A stretch of 64,000 nt of DNA from Progne subis subis (Eukaryota > Chordata > Aves > Passeriformes > Hirundinidae), in assembly GCA_022316685.1 (NCBI GenBank), contig JAKJHU010000106.1, positions 1,999,547-2,063,546 on the forward strand, read 5' to 3'. The notes beneath the pieces are model-generated. The model was not told where the DNA came from and searched no databases. It saw nothing but the letters and a program-made list of their open reading frames with translations. A program made the position numbers and the translations under genes. The first letter of the stretch is position 1. Every line of letters begins with the position of its first letter. This document shows, piece by piece, positions 26,801 through 38,800 of the stretch.

Positions 26801-29800
26801 ACAGCTTCTTAATCCCACTGGCAATTCAATTCAAATGAATTCTGAGGAAATGAAACCTGCTAAATTCTGAGGTTTTCTTCTATTTTTACATTACTCTGAA
26901 ACTGAAACATGTTACATCTCTACCAGGTTGCCGCCCAGTAGGAAAAGTGGAAAGTTAGACAAAACCCTCCCATTATCCCATGAATTTCCACTGAACAAGG
27001 ACCAAGTTGAACACTCCGTTTCCACGCCCGTCTGATTCCAAAGGGATCCCAAAGCGGGGTGCAGGGCGGGCACGGCAGGGCCTGTCCCAGCCCCAGTCCC
27101 GGCCGTGGTCCCGGTCACATCCCCGGTCACTGTCCCAGCCCCGGTCCCGGTCACATCCCTGGTCACGGTCCCAGTCACATCCCTGGTCACTGTCCCAGCC
27201 CCGGTCCCGGTCACATCCCCGGTCACTGTCCCAGCCCCGGTCCCGGTCACATCCCTGGTCACTGTCCCAGCCCTGGTCCCGGTCACATCCCCGGTCACTG
27301 TCCCAGCCCCGGTCCCGGTCACATCCCTGGTCACTGTCCCAGCCCCGGTCCCGGTCACATCCCCGGTCACTGTCCCAGCCCCGGTCCCGGTCACATCCCT
27401 GGTCACTGTCCCAGCCCTGGTCCCGGTCACATCCCCGGTCACTGTCCCAGCCCTGGTCCCGGTTACGGTCACCGCCCCAGCCCCATTCCCGATCCCGGCC
27501 TCTGTCCTAGTCCCAGCCCCGGTCTCTGTCCCGGTCCCAGCCACGGTTATGGTCTCTGTCCCGGTCCCAGCCCCGGTTTTGGTCACTGTCCCAGTCCCAG
27601 GCCCGGTCTCTGTCTCAGCCCCATTCCCGGTTACGGTCTCTGTCCCGGCCCCGGTCCCAGCCCCGATCACTGGCCCGGTTACTGCCCCGGTTATGGTCCT
27701 GGTCCCAGCACCGGTCACTATCCCGGTCACAGTCCCGGTCCCAGCCCCATTCCCGATCCCGGTCTCTGTCCTAGTCCCAGCCCCGGTTTATGGTCTCTGT
27801 CCCGGTCCCAGCCCCGGTTATGGTCACTGTCCCGGTCCCAGCCCCGGTTATGGTCTCTGTCCCGGTCCCAGCCCCGGTTATGGTCACTGTCCCGGTCCCA
27901 GCCCCGGTTTTGGTCTCTGTCCCGGTCCCAGCCCCGGTTATGGTCTCTGTCCCGGTCCCAGCCCCGGTTTTGGTCTCTGTCCCGGTCCCAGCCCCGGTTA
28001 TGGTCACTGTCCCGGTCCCAGCCCCGGTTTTGGTCTCTGTCCCGGTCCCAGCCCCGGTTTTGGTCACTGTCCCGGTCCCAGCCCCGGTTTTGGTCTCTGT
28101 CCCGGTCCCAGCCCCGGTTTTGGTCTCTGTCTCTGTCCCGGTCCCGGTCCGGGCCCCGCCCGCCGCGCTCCGGCTCCGGCGCGATGTCGCCACCTGCCGG
28201 CGCCGGCCGGAGCGGGATCCCCGCCCGACCCCGCGAACCTGCCCGGAAACGTGAGCTGGCAAAATCGTCCTAAATGTGACTCACGAAACGTGAAAGAACC
28301 ACAGTACAGTGGTACACACTGAACGGGGATCTCGGAACAAACCCGGACATTTGTTTTAACGAAAGCCCACTGAGCGGAGCAGCATCTATTTGTCAAATAA
28401 ATAAATTACCTATTGGTTCATAAAGCGCATTCCCCAGGGCTTCAGGATCACACAACAGCAGCTCTAATTATTAAGCACATCAAATTGAAAATCGCTGGTG
28501 CAAAAGAAGAAAGGACAGGAAAGAGACACCAACACTCACACACAAAATAGATTGGGGAAGCATTAGGCTAGTACTACTCTGCAAATGAACTAATTACTCA
28601 TAATTAGCCTGTTACACAAGCAACCCTCCTAACACAAGCGACCAGTTTATTTATTTTTAGGAAAACAGTCACTGCCAGTAGGATCACAATTCTTCATAAC
28701 AGAGGTATGAAATACAAAGCCTAATTCTCAAAAGCAATGAAACTAGGATGGTTTTATATGATGCTGTGTATAATTCACTTGTTACTGCCCTCAAGGGAAA
28801 TATTCATCCCAATTTTTACCAACACTTTCTGCTGATACAGGTCTTTTCCTCATAACAGAACAAGAAAAGGAGAAAGTGTTCCAACTGGCTGTAGAGTTAC
28901 AATCCAAGTTTAAAAGACACACCCCTAATTTTTTTAATGTTCTAAAACCTGCAAGGCTCCTCCTCCAAAGAAGCAAGATTTCTTCTTAATGCTGACTTTT
29001 TGCACTTGCATGGGGATTTAGACAAAACATAACCATCTGAAGCCTCAGAACCCCCAGACTGTCAGATTTTCTGCTAAAATTGGCAGCTATAGATCCCTGT
29101 CAGGACTGAGGCAGCTGCAGAACAAGCCCTTTGAAGTGAACACAGCTTAGACTGAAACAGCTATGAAGAAAGGAAATAGCAGAGGAACCGTCTCTTTATT
29201 TTTTAAAGCTTTTACTTGCAAATATTCACCTACCACTACGTGGATAGAAAGAATGCCTCTTCTCTTGGTTAATTAGTAGTTGTTCTCTGTATGAGCCTCA
29301 GCCCAAGCCAGAGGAAACTTCAAAGGCCTCACTCATCAAATGTCACGGCATGAGCTCCACGTGAAGCTGCCAGTTCTGATCTGGTTGCACAGCTACGGCT
29401 CACGCTGGGCTTGCGAGAGGATCTGTACAACCAAGTAATTGCTAAGCAATTGTGTAACAAAAGAACAAACTTCTATTGAAAAGATTTGGCAAAGTCACAG
29501 CAGTGGGCAAGATGAGAACTTGAACAGTCTGCCAGCAGTAGAATCCTGCTACATGTTCATGCCTCACACGACAGCATCTTCTATATCCGTAATCTGTGTA
29601 ATCAGTGGTTTACCTCTTTTGTTCATTTGGCTTTTAATGTCCTTATCTGCACGTGTGACACCTGCAGCTTTAAAACAAACAAATCAGATCTAACACAGAC
29701 TACTTAAGACTCTGTCAGAGTTGAGGCCCGGGTTTTATTTTCTGATTATGCTCTGTAACACAAACATTCTGTAGCAATCTACTGCCACCAGTATGTAAAA

Positions 29801-32800
29801 GGAGAAGAAAAAAGGTATCGAGCTAACACTGAGGGAAGAATAAAACAGAGGACATGATTCATAAACGAATGAAGCCTCAAGACTTCATTAAATATTAAAC
29901 CAATAACATCTTCACATTAGTAACCAATGCAATACAAATTCTGATGTAACAGTAGTATATATTTGTATCTATACCTCTTGGTCAATAAATCTTAAAAACT
30001 CTTAAGGGCCCAATTCAATTCTTTATTATTTTCTTCTGCTTCATTCAGGGCTTTTAAAACAACATTAGGCATGAACAAGGTTAGTCATAACTATTTTGGA
30101 AGGATTATTTCACTTTTAATAAGCTAGGTTTAGTTCTTTCCCAATGAAACAAAAAAGAATAAACCAGGCTGTGATTGCCCCATCCTTCCCCAGCTGTTTT
30201 ACCTGAGAGTGTCAACAGCCATTGCAGAATAATTTAACTGACACTGAGAGGGTTAAGAATAAGCACTCGCATTCTTTCATTCAGGAGTCATTCTTACATT
30301 ATTTTGGGACAATCAGTGGTAGCGCCTATTCAAAAATCATGTAATTTGTGTTCTGCCTGCCTTCTCAACACCCTCAGAAACAGGTGTGAGTAATGTTCAT
30401 AACATTCTTTTAAAAAAACAGAGTAACTAGTTCTTGTAGATCAGACACTCCAAAATTGCATTTTTAAAAAGCATTAACATTTTCATTTAATAAATTCATT
30501 TCAAGCTGTAATTCTTCAATTTTTTTGTAGCTAAACAGAGCTGTCATCCCAAGAGGAGCTGACCTCAGAATTCTACTTAAGGAATTTATTAAGCACTCCA
30601 TATCACTGTTTGTTAGAGCTGTATCACAATTTTCCAGTACTTTTTAAACAAATTCTATACTTTCTCCTCCATTAAAAAGATATTGCATATAAACTCTTTC
30701 CAAATGGTAACAAGACACTGAAAACTTAAGTACTTTTTTAGAAAACTGTATAAAGGAGAACTATTAAATCAGCATGTCCCCATCACTTCCAATTTCACAG
30801 ACTTAAGTGGAATTGCCATGATAATGTAAAACAGCTTTCATTAAGTATCAGAACATTTCACAAGGATAATATTCCTCTCTGTGTATGAGTGCCTATTTCT
30901 CAACAGGCTTCCATGTGTGCAGTCCAGTAGTGTCAGGCACCAAAATCCCTCCACTACTGCCACCAAACTACACACACACACACAAAGCTGAAAATTCCAA
31001 CCAGTCATTTCCTGTTTCAGAATAGTAAAGCCCTTCAAAATCTATTTCTCCTTTCAACTGTCCACAAATTAGAAACCCATATAGGTAAGTTTTTATCGTG
31101 GTTTTTGAGTAGCAAAATGTCTCTTACTTGCCAAGAGCTTTTTTATTCTTCAGTGAAAAAATAAATTTAGTGTCACTAAGGACTGTTCTATACTAAGGAA
31201 TCACAAAACTAACTTCAGATTTATATGGTATGTATTAATGCATATGATCCAGATATAAATACAGTATGAAAGTAAAATACGAAATACACTAAACCTTGTA
31301 GGATATTAATAATGACAAGGACCAGAGTTACTGTTATCTTTAAAAAAAAATAAAACTGCTATCCACTGGCTTGAGCAACAGCAAACAACAAAGCTAACAG
31401 GAATTTACACAAATTTATGTGTTGAAAAGTATTTAGTCCCTGATACAACACAGTGTTTCTACCCTTTGTTTCCCCCTCCTATAGGGCAGTATCATCGAGC
31501 ACAAAAGACACAACAGAAATGGAAGTACAATGCTAAATAAACCCTACAGAACAAGCACATCTTCCCAATAGGTGGCAACAGAATCCCAAAAATACAAAGA
31601 AGTTTACACTTGTTTCTTCATCCACAAAGGAAGCCCTGTTACAACTTCAACCAATGAACTTGCACCAGTAATTTTAATCAAATGAATCACTGAATCTCAG
31701 GAACAAAAATTCTCGGGACAAAATAATGTCAAAGGCCAGAGAATTCATAGAACTCAAAGCATTTATTAAAAAGCTAATTGGTACTGAACACCTAACCTGA
31801 TTGCTTATACTCAGAGCTTATCTGGGGTGGGAAGAGACAAACTAACACAAGCAGGAATTGCAGTAACAAAATATTTGAGCACTAAAGTAGAAACATTAAG
31901 AAAGAAAGAAAATTCTGAACAACTTCTGTGGTTGTTGACACCCACACCTTGGTCTTAAGCAGCATTTATTTACAAGGGTGAGGAAAGGAGTGGGCACTTT
32001 TAAACAAAGCTTTCAGCTGACAACTTCACCACAGTAGGAGGTCCATATTAACTCCCTGATTCCTTGTTAAGAAATGACAGGAAGTCAGAGGTTTTTTTTC
32101 CCTTGGCAGTTACACAACTACTTAATTTTTGTGGCACAAAGCTATACAAATCAGGTCTAAACAATGGCTACTTACTTGCTTTCAAATCCAGCCACGTCTC
32201 GGGTCCAAGGAGAGCGTCTCTGTGGTGATCTCCACCTTCCTGACGCTGCCAAAGAAATCTGTTATCAGAACTTTCTGAGGGTCTCGCTGGAACAGGTCGG
32301 TTCGGTGCCCAGGGGTGGAAACACACAAGCTCTTTGGGCAGACCTGAAACTGGAGACCAAGATGGACAATCACATCCTGTCCCTCATTCAACAGTCTCTA
32401 CATACACCTTCCAAAATGAAACTACTACTCAAAAGAAAGATAAATGATACACGTAACTTGTATTAATTTCAGTACAAGCTCCGTAGCTGAAAAAAAAAAA
32501 GGTAGAAAAAACACATTAAAATGCATAAACATCTTGATTAAGCATTTCTGAAAACCTTTTTCCTTACAATAATGCCGCTGGAGTTTAAAAATGCTCCTGT
32601 GAAAGCAAACTATCAATTACATCTAACTGATAAATAAACAAATATATTGCTGAATAGAGATGCAGCAATGCTGTTATAACCTTCCAGAAGTTGCAAGTGG
32701 GCATAATTTCTTCATATTTACCAAAGGGAGGCTTGCAAAATTAAACAAGCTTTGATGAGCAGCTATGTTGAAGGCTTCATAAAGAAGCAAAAATTTGCAT

Positions 32801-35800
32801 TTTGATCAGAAAAAGAAAGTCCATCAGTCTTGTTTCTAACTTACAGCCCCCAAATTAATGCATAAGATCTTCAAATATCAAAAGTGCTTTATTTACATTA
32901 AGTTCACAGACATCCTGTGACACCTACAAACTAGCTAAATACCCTATTATTTATTTTACCCGTGTATTTGTCTACATATCAGATCCCCTATATGTTGCAC
33001 ATGCTTCAACACCTGAAAGACAAAACCAGCACTAAGAAAATCAGAAGGAACAGTGACAGATTTGCTGCAGCATTTAGAACACCTGGCAAGACAAGGATGC
33101 CTATTAAGTAACAAGTTTGTTATGTACCCAGCAGACACTCAAGGCAATACAAATGCATGCTGGACACAAAGCCATTTTGCACACTTGCCACAACACAGAT
33201 CACCTGGTAACAGTGCAGGTTACGTGAGTCCTTCAAATTCCAGCCACACAGAACATTTTACACATGAGATTTAACATGCAAGACTAAATCTGTCACCCTC
33301 CACATGGGCTCTTAACCTCCTTAATATTAATTTTCTAAGTGATCTTCACAAACAGGTCCATCAACCACAGGATATAGAGCTCACAGACCTAAATTACATC
33401 ATGGGTCAGCTCTTACAAGGTTGCATCCTTGTGACAAAAACACAGGTCCTAATCAGCTCAGTGCAAATACAACTTGAATTATCCCAGCTTATGACTGACA
33501 AAAACCTGTGATACCTCCCAGCAGAAATACTGTGCTCAGCTTGACACAAAATGCACAGGTTTTTGTTGCTCATTCTCTTTGGACAACAGAGCCCTACACT
33601 ACAAGAAGTTTCTCAGAGAGGAAACAATCTGTCTGGCTTTTCTTCATAGAGGAACAGATTCTATCCTCCTATTCCTCCTTTCTGCTCTATTCCAGTTTCT
33701 CTTTCATCTCTCTTTAGCCTAAGCCTGTAAGCATATGGCATTAAGCTGCCTGCCCAGGGAGACCTCGGCTCACTTTCACCTTTACCTGAAACATACAAGC
33801 ACACACTCAGCTCTTATTTCAGTGATTCCCAACTCTTGTTGGCTGCTATCACACAGCTGCTAAAGAAAGAATGAGGCAAATCAAACCCTTGTTATGTTCC
33901 CTGTGGTGAAAATGAACTAGACTCATCAGCATCATGCTTCCCATACAAAAGCCATTTGTTAATGCACACACAAACCCTCTAAAGTTTTCATTTTCACCAA
34001 AATGCTATCAATTTTCTCCAGCTTTGCTCCAATTAAGGGTACAAACATAACAAGTCTCTGAACTAAAGTATAAAAAGTAAGCATTTATTTTAATCACACT
34101 ATTTGAAAATAAATTTATGCTGCAGTTATGCAAGTAAGTCTCTCACCAATGTTTTGAGGGTATAAATGTCGAAAAAAACTGCATCAGCACTGAAAGTGGG
34201 GTACTGATATTGCCCCCAACTAATTCTTACCTGTCCCACAACAATTTACTACCACACACACTGATATCAGTTTGAACAAAAATATGAAGTGGCAGTGACA
34301 AGACGACTTCAGTGTTAAAAACCTACCCATCCACTACTACTGTAAGAAAGAACAATTATACCACAGCAGACTAACACTAATAACTGAGGTCTTCTGACAA
34401 AAAAAGGAAAAAGCAAACACTGGCTAAGTTAAGTAAATTTTTTCCTATATTAATTTTTCCAAACTTTTAATTATTTTTTTTTCAAACAGAGCTAGAAAAC
34501 TCTACAACTTTGTTATCTTAACTTTTCTAACAACAATTTAGCTATTTTATGACAAATGACACTTCATTTAGAAATTTATTTGACTCTTATTTTAGAAGTT
34601 CAGATGTATGACATTCCAGTGTAGCTTTTATTTTCAGGGAATTGTGATCAAACCTGAAGTCAGTCATTTACAGTTTTATGCTATCCCTTAGCAACACAGA
34701 TGGAGCAGGTGGGGAGTAGGTGGAGTGGATTATGAAAAATGATGTATCATTCTTTGCAGGAATGCAATATCCAAATCTTAGGTGGATGTGAAGAGAAGTT
34801 GTTTCAAGAGTGGTTAGAGAAAAGCAAAGAGGTAACGGGATAGAAGCAGTGTAACAAATACATAGTACTTCAAGAACAGAAGACATTTGACATATCAGAA
34901 GATCAAATAACTAATGATAATTTAATTTCAAAGCTAGGTAGTGAGCAACCTAAGTTACCCTGATCTTAGAAAGCATTAATTTAAATTTAACAAATGAGAG
35001 TTGGACAGAGCACGTCCTGCAATGGTTGGCAAAAAAACCCAGGTTTATGTCCTTATCATGGACTAACCATATGTCAATTTGGAACTCTTAGACGAAGCTG
35101 TGAAAAGCACCAACCCAAAGTCAAATGGTCACATTTGCTGCAATGTGTGCAGATTATGACCCAGTACCTGATTACACAATGGTCTGGAAGAGACTTTAAG
35201 ATCATCTAGTTCACTTTCCTGCCAAGGGCAGGGACACCTCCCACTAGACCAGACATAAAAGTCCCACCCAACCTGGCCTTGAAGAAATTACCACAAATCA
35301 AGATTTATTTGTGTCCCTTCTCTTCCACTCCCCGAGCATCAATCAGCAAATCAATGTATGATAAGATGACTTATATGATGGAAGGAATTTACCAGTATGG
35401 ATAACTTCCCCCAGCTCTTCCTAAGTATTTGGTATATAAGCAAAAACACAGTCAGGTATCTTCTCCAAAGAGCTCAAAAAGTAAACTACTTGGCCAGCTA
35501 AAAATTTTCTGCACTTTTCACAATAATCAGATTAACATCCTGCTGGCCAGACCACCTATACCACTTCCAAGAGAGTGTCTTACACAGTAGGAAACACTGT
35601 TCCTTTGTATGACCTTTTATTATTAACAGAAATTAATTTTCTGGTTTACAGACATTGGAATGAAGAGGCTAGACAAAGATACCTAATCAATAAGGAACCT
35701 GCATATTTTTCTTTATCAAGATTTATTTTAAAGTCACAACATGTATCCCATACTTAGAAGGTATTAAATTAGAGGACAGAATTTCATTCCCATAGAAGAA

Positions 35801-38800
35801 AAAGAACCTTGAGTCTTAGCCACTGGATCAATTCTGTACCAACATAAAATCTGCCAAGTGTGGGTTGTTTAAAGAGAATTCTAGCACACATGTAGCAGTC
35901 AGGCTAACACCATCCTCTGTAGACAAAGAGTGGCATAAAACTCTTGAGCAGCTGCTCCTTTTACAGAAATTAATCTATGACAGTGTCTTTTGTAAGTGGT
36001 GGCTCTTAGATTACCCATGTGGCACAGGATTTACAAGCTACAAGGTACCAATGGATAACCCATGACTACAAAGAAACTAGCATTGGAACAAGTATAAAGG
36101 GTTAACAGAGCAAATAAAATATGGAAACACTTTCTGTAATCTCAAAAGTGTATACATCTCACTGCTAGAGAGGCATTTTCATAAATTTTGTCCGATGTTA
36201 TCTATCTGACTTCTTCTTTTCCTTCTGCTTCATACCTGAAATCTACAATAATGTTTGCCTCAGCTATAATTAAGTGCAAACACTGAGGGATTTGTACATA
36301 TCTTGCTCTGGAATCTAAGCAGATATACAGATAAATTAGTCTCTGCAGGCATTTCTGAGTGCACTGTTACAATTTTAACTGTTTAATCACCTTCGCGAAA
36401 CAACGTCAATGCCTGCTTTTCCACATCTGCAAAGTATCTGCCATCCTGGTTTTAGAAGCTTCCTGCTAAAATATTTCACATGCAAATGCTTCATTCTATT
36501 GGTATGAATATTTAATGAATACTTTATTATTTTTTCAGCAAAAAATACAAAATCTGGCTAATTTTGGTTATTTTTTTCTGGAGCCAGCAAAGCACTTTGA
36601 AATGAGGACAATCCTTGAAGTGTTACACAACTACATTTAACAATGGCAAAAAAAACCTCCCTCCAAAGCTGCTTCCGAGAGAAACAGCAGGAGCATAAAA
36701 AGCATTTGAAGAACCCTACAGACAAAACAGATTAGTTTTGGAACTATTAAAGTCATTAGCATATTCATGAATGTTGAGTATTCTACTTACTAGGTCATTC
36801 ATATTTGTCTGACTGGCTGGATGAATTTCTTCCAAGAACTCTAACACATAGAAAGTGTATCTATCCATGAGATGAACGCCAATCGCCAGGTCAGGTTGAT
36901 GCTTTAAAAACAACACACAGCAGTTATTGGGCATTTGCAGGAGAGAACTCAGCATTCAGGAGAGGGAATAGAATGTAACAGCAGGTTGCAAAGGTTAAGT
37001 GTAATTTTTTTTGTTCTTAGGCAAATTATGCAAAGAAAATTGCTAGCTGTGAAGAAATCTACTGCTGATAAACTGAACAATGCAGTTTATCTATAAACTG
37101 TATCCTGGTAATATCTATGTTTCCCAAAAAGCAGGGAACCCCTTCTTAATGGTCCAGCAGAGATCTGTGGACTTCAAAAAATAGGGCTGAGAGAGCCAGT
37201 GTATCTTACAGCAATGTGTGGGTTCAGGGAATCCTGACCACCTGCTTTTGGTCTGGCTGGGATCTCTCCATTGGCTCCTTCTGTAATTCAGCTGGGATGT
37301 AATTACAGCAGGTGAAGGTTAGAGTTTCGTATAGTATAGTAAGTCCCAGATTGAATATTCCTCACACACATCTCTCAGCAGTCTTCCCATAAGATTTCTT
37401 GCTATCCTAGGCAATGCATAAACTGGCCAGCAAGCACAGAAATCCATCATTAGCTTGGTTCTTTGGGACAGCACACAAAAACAAGCAGGGACAGTTCAAT
37501 TACAAGTTCTGTCAAACCCTCACAAAAGATCTTACACATTCAGCAATTAGAATAAGGGGAAATCTTTAGTTAAAAGTCAACAGGAATTGTGCTTTTAACT
37601 CAGGCATTCTGGAAACTGTCTTTAGGATCACATAAATCTACTTACTGATAAAGAATCTTCTCCTACTTGGCTGCTAGCCAAGGCCATTATATTGGGAGAA
37701 TAAAATCGTTCATACATGGATGCTCCTTGACAAGTATCAATAATAAACAACAATTCATTGTACCTGAAAGAAATAAAACAGCCTCCTTATCCATTTCTAC
37801 TTAAACACCATATATATACTTTGCTTTTTAGTCACCAGGGCAGCTGCTCAGAACCTAAGGAACAGGAGCTCACCCTGATTGGTTTTAGGATGCAAGTTTG
37901 CCCAAAGCAATACATTTGAGCAGCTTGAACTGCAGGAAGCTGAAAGCAAAAACTAAAACTCGGCTTTCTGAATGCAAACTCACACAATTTCATGGACAAC
38001 TGACAGTAACACTGCTGCAGGTAAGCAAGGCCTACCAGTAAGACACGCTTAAGAGTATGTTCAGGATATTCAATATTCAATGTCTACACAATGCTTATTT
38101 CTTACCTCCTTTTCTGCCACATTTGTTCAAAGGCATCAGCAAGTTCTACATTTGTGATTTCTTCAGAGTCTTGAAATTTCAGGAAACCATTTCCACCATG
38201 GCCTGACAGAAAAATCAGAACTTAGGCAAGGATTAAAGGTTAAAGGAAGATACACAGCCTAGGTGATCATTTTTCTAAAACAAGGTAAACACAATTCTCT
38301 TTCTCCAGAGACAGTCCAACAAAATAAAATGTTAATACAGTTAAAACAATACACATACACCATTTCAAATGGAAACTATACTGGATTAGTACTGCTTTAC
38401 AGGCATTTTTCCTTAATTAGAATGACATGCTAAAACCAGAAAAACCTCTTTTGGTCAATCCTTTTGTGCATTTGGACTACTGATGCTTTCAAGAAACCCA
38501 TCCAACTGAGCAAGCATCAATAAACTGTACACAGAAACCTGCAATTACCTGTCATGTATATTAGAATATTGCTTCTGTCATCAGAAAGAAGACGTTTAGA
38601 TCGTGGTGTGCTTGGTGGAATTCTTCCCGTTAAAACACGCAAGAAATTTTCAACAGTAACCTATGAATACAAGCATAAAGTAATTTTCTAAAGATAAAAA
38701 TATTGATAAGCTATAGCCTGGGTTACAGAAATTAAATAATGAAAAACTAAAATATGCAGTGTATCTAACCAGACATAGTATGGTGTGGTATAAACTGTAC

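Noticed and set aside
27059..28322. Open frames of about 400 codons (Pro/Val/Ser/Gly-rich) on the plus strand and 160-270 codons on the minus strand
   Set aside because: They exist in several frames at once because the minisatellite unit lengths are multiples of three and lack stop codons. There is no single-copy domain, splice support or codon pattern.
32182..32391. PIGK exon 9 frame considered as an intact C-terminus (a natural short isoform)
   Set aside because: The strong donor six bases after the TGA and the conserved, splice-flanked exon 10 imply the exon normally continues. It is treated as a frame disruption, although a real truncating allele is not excluded.
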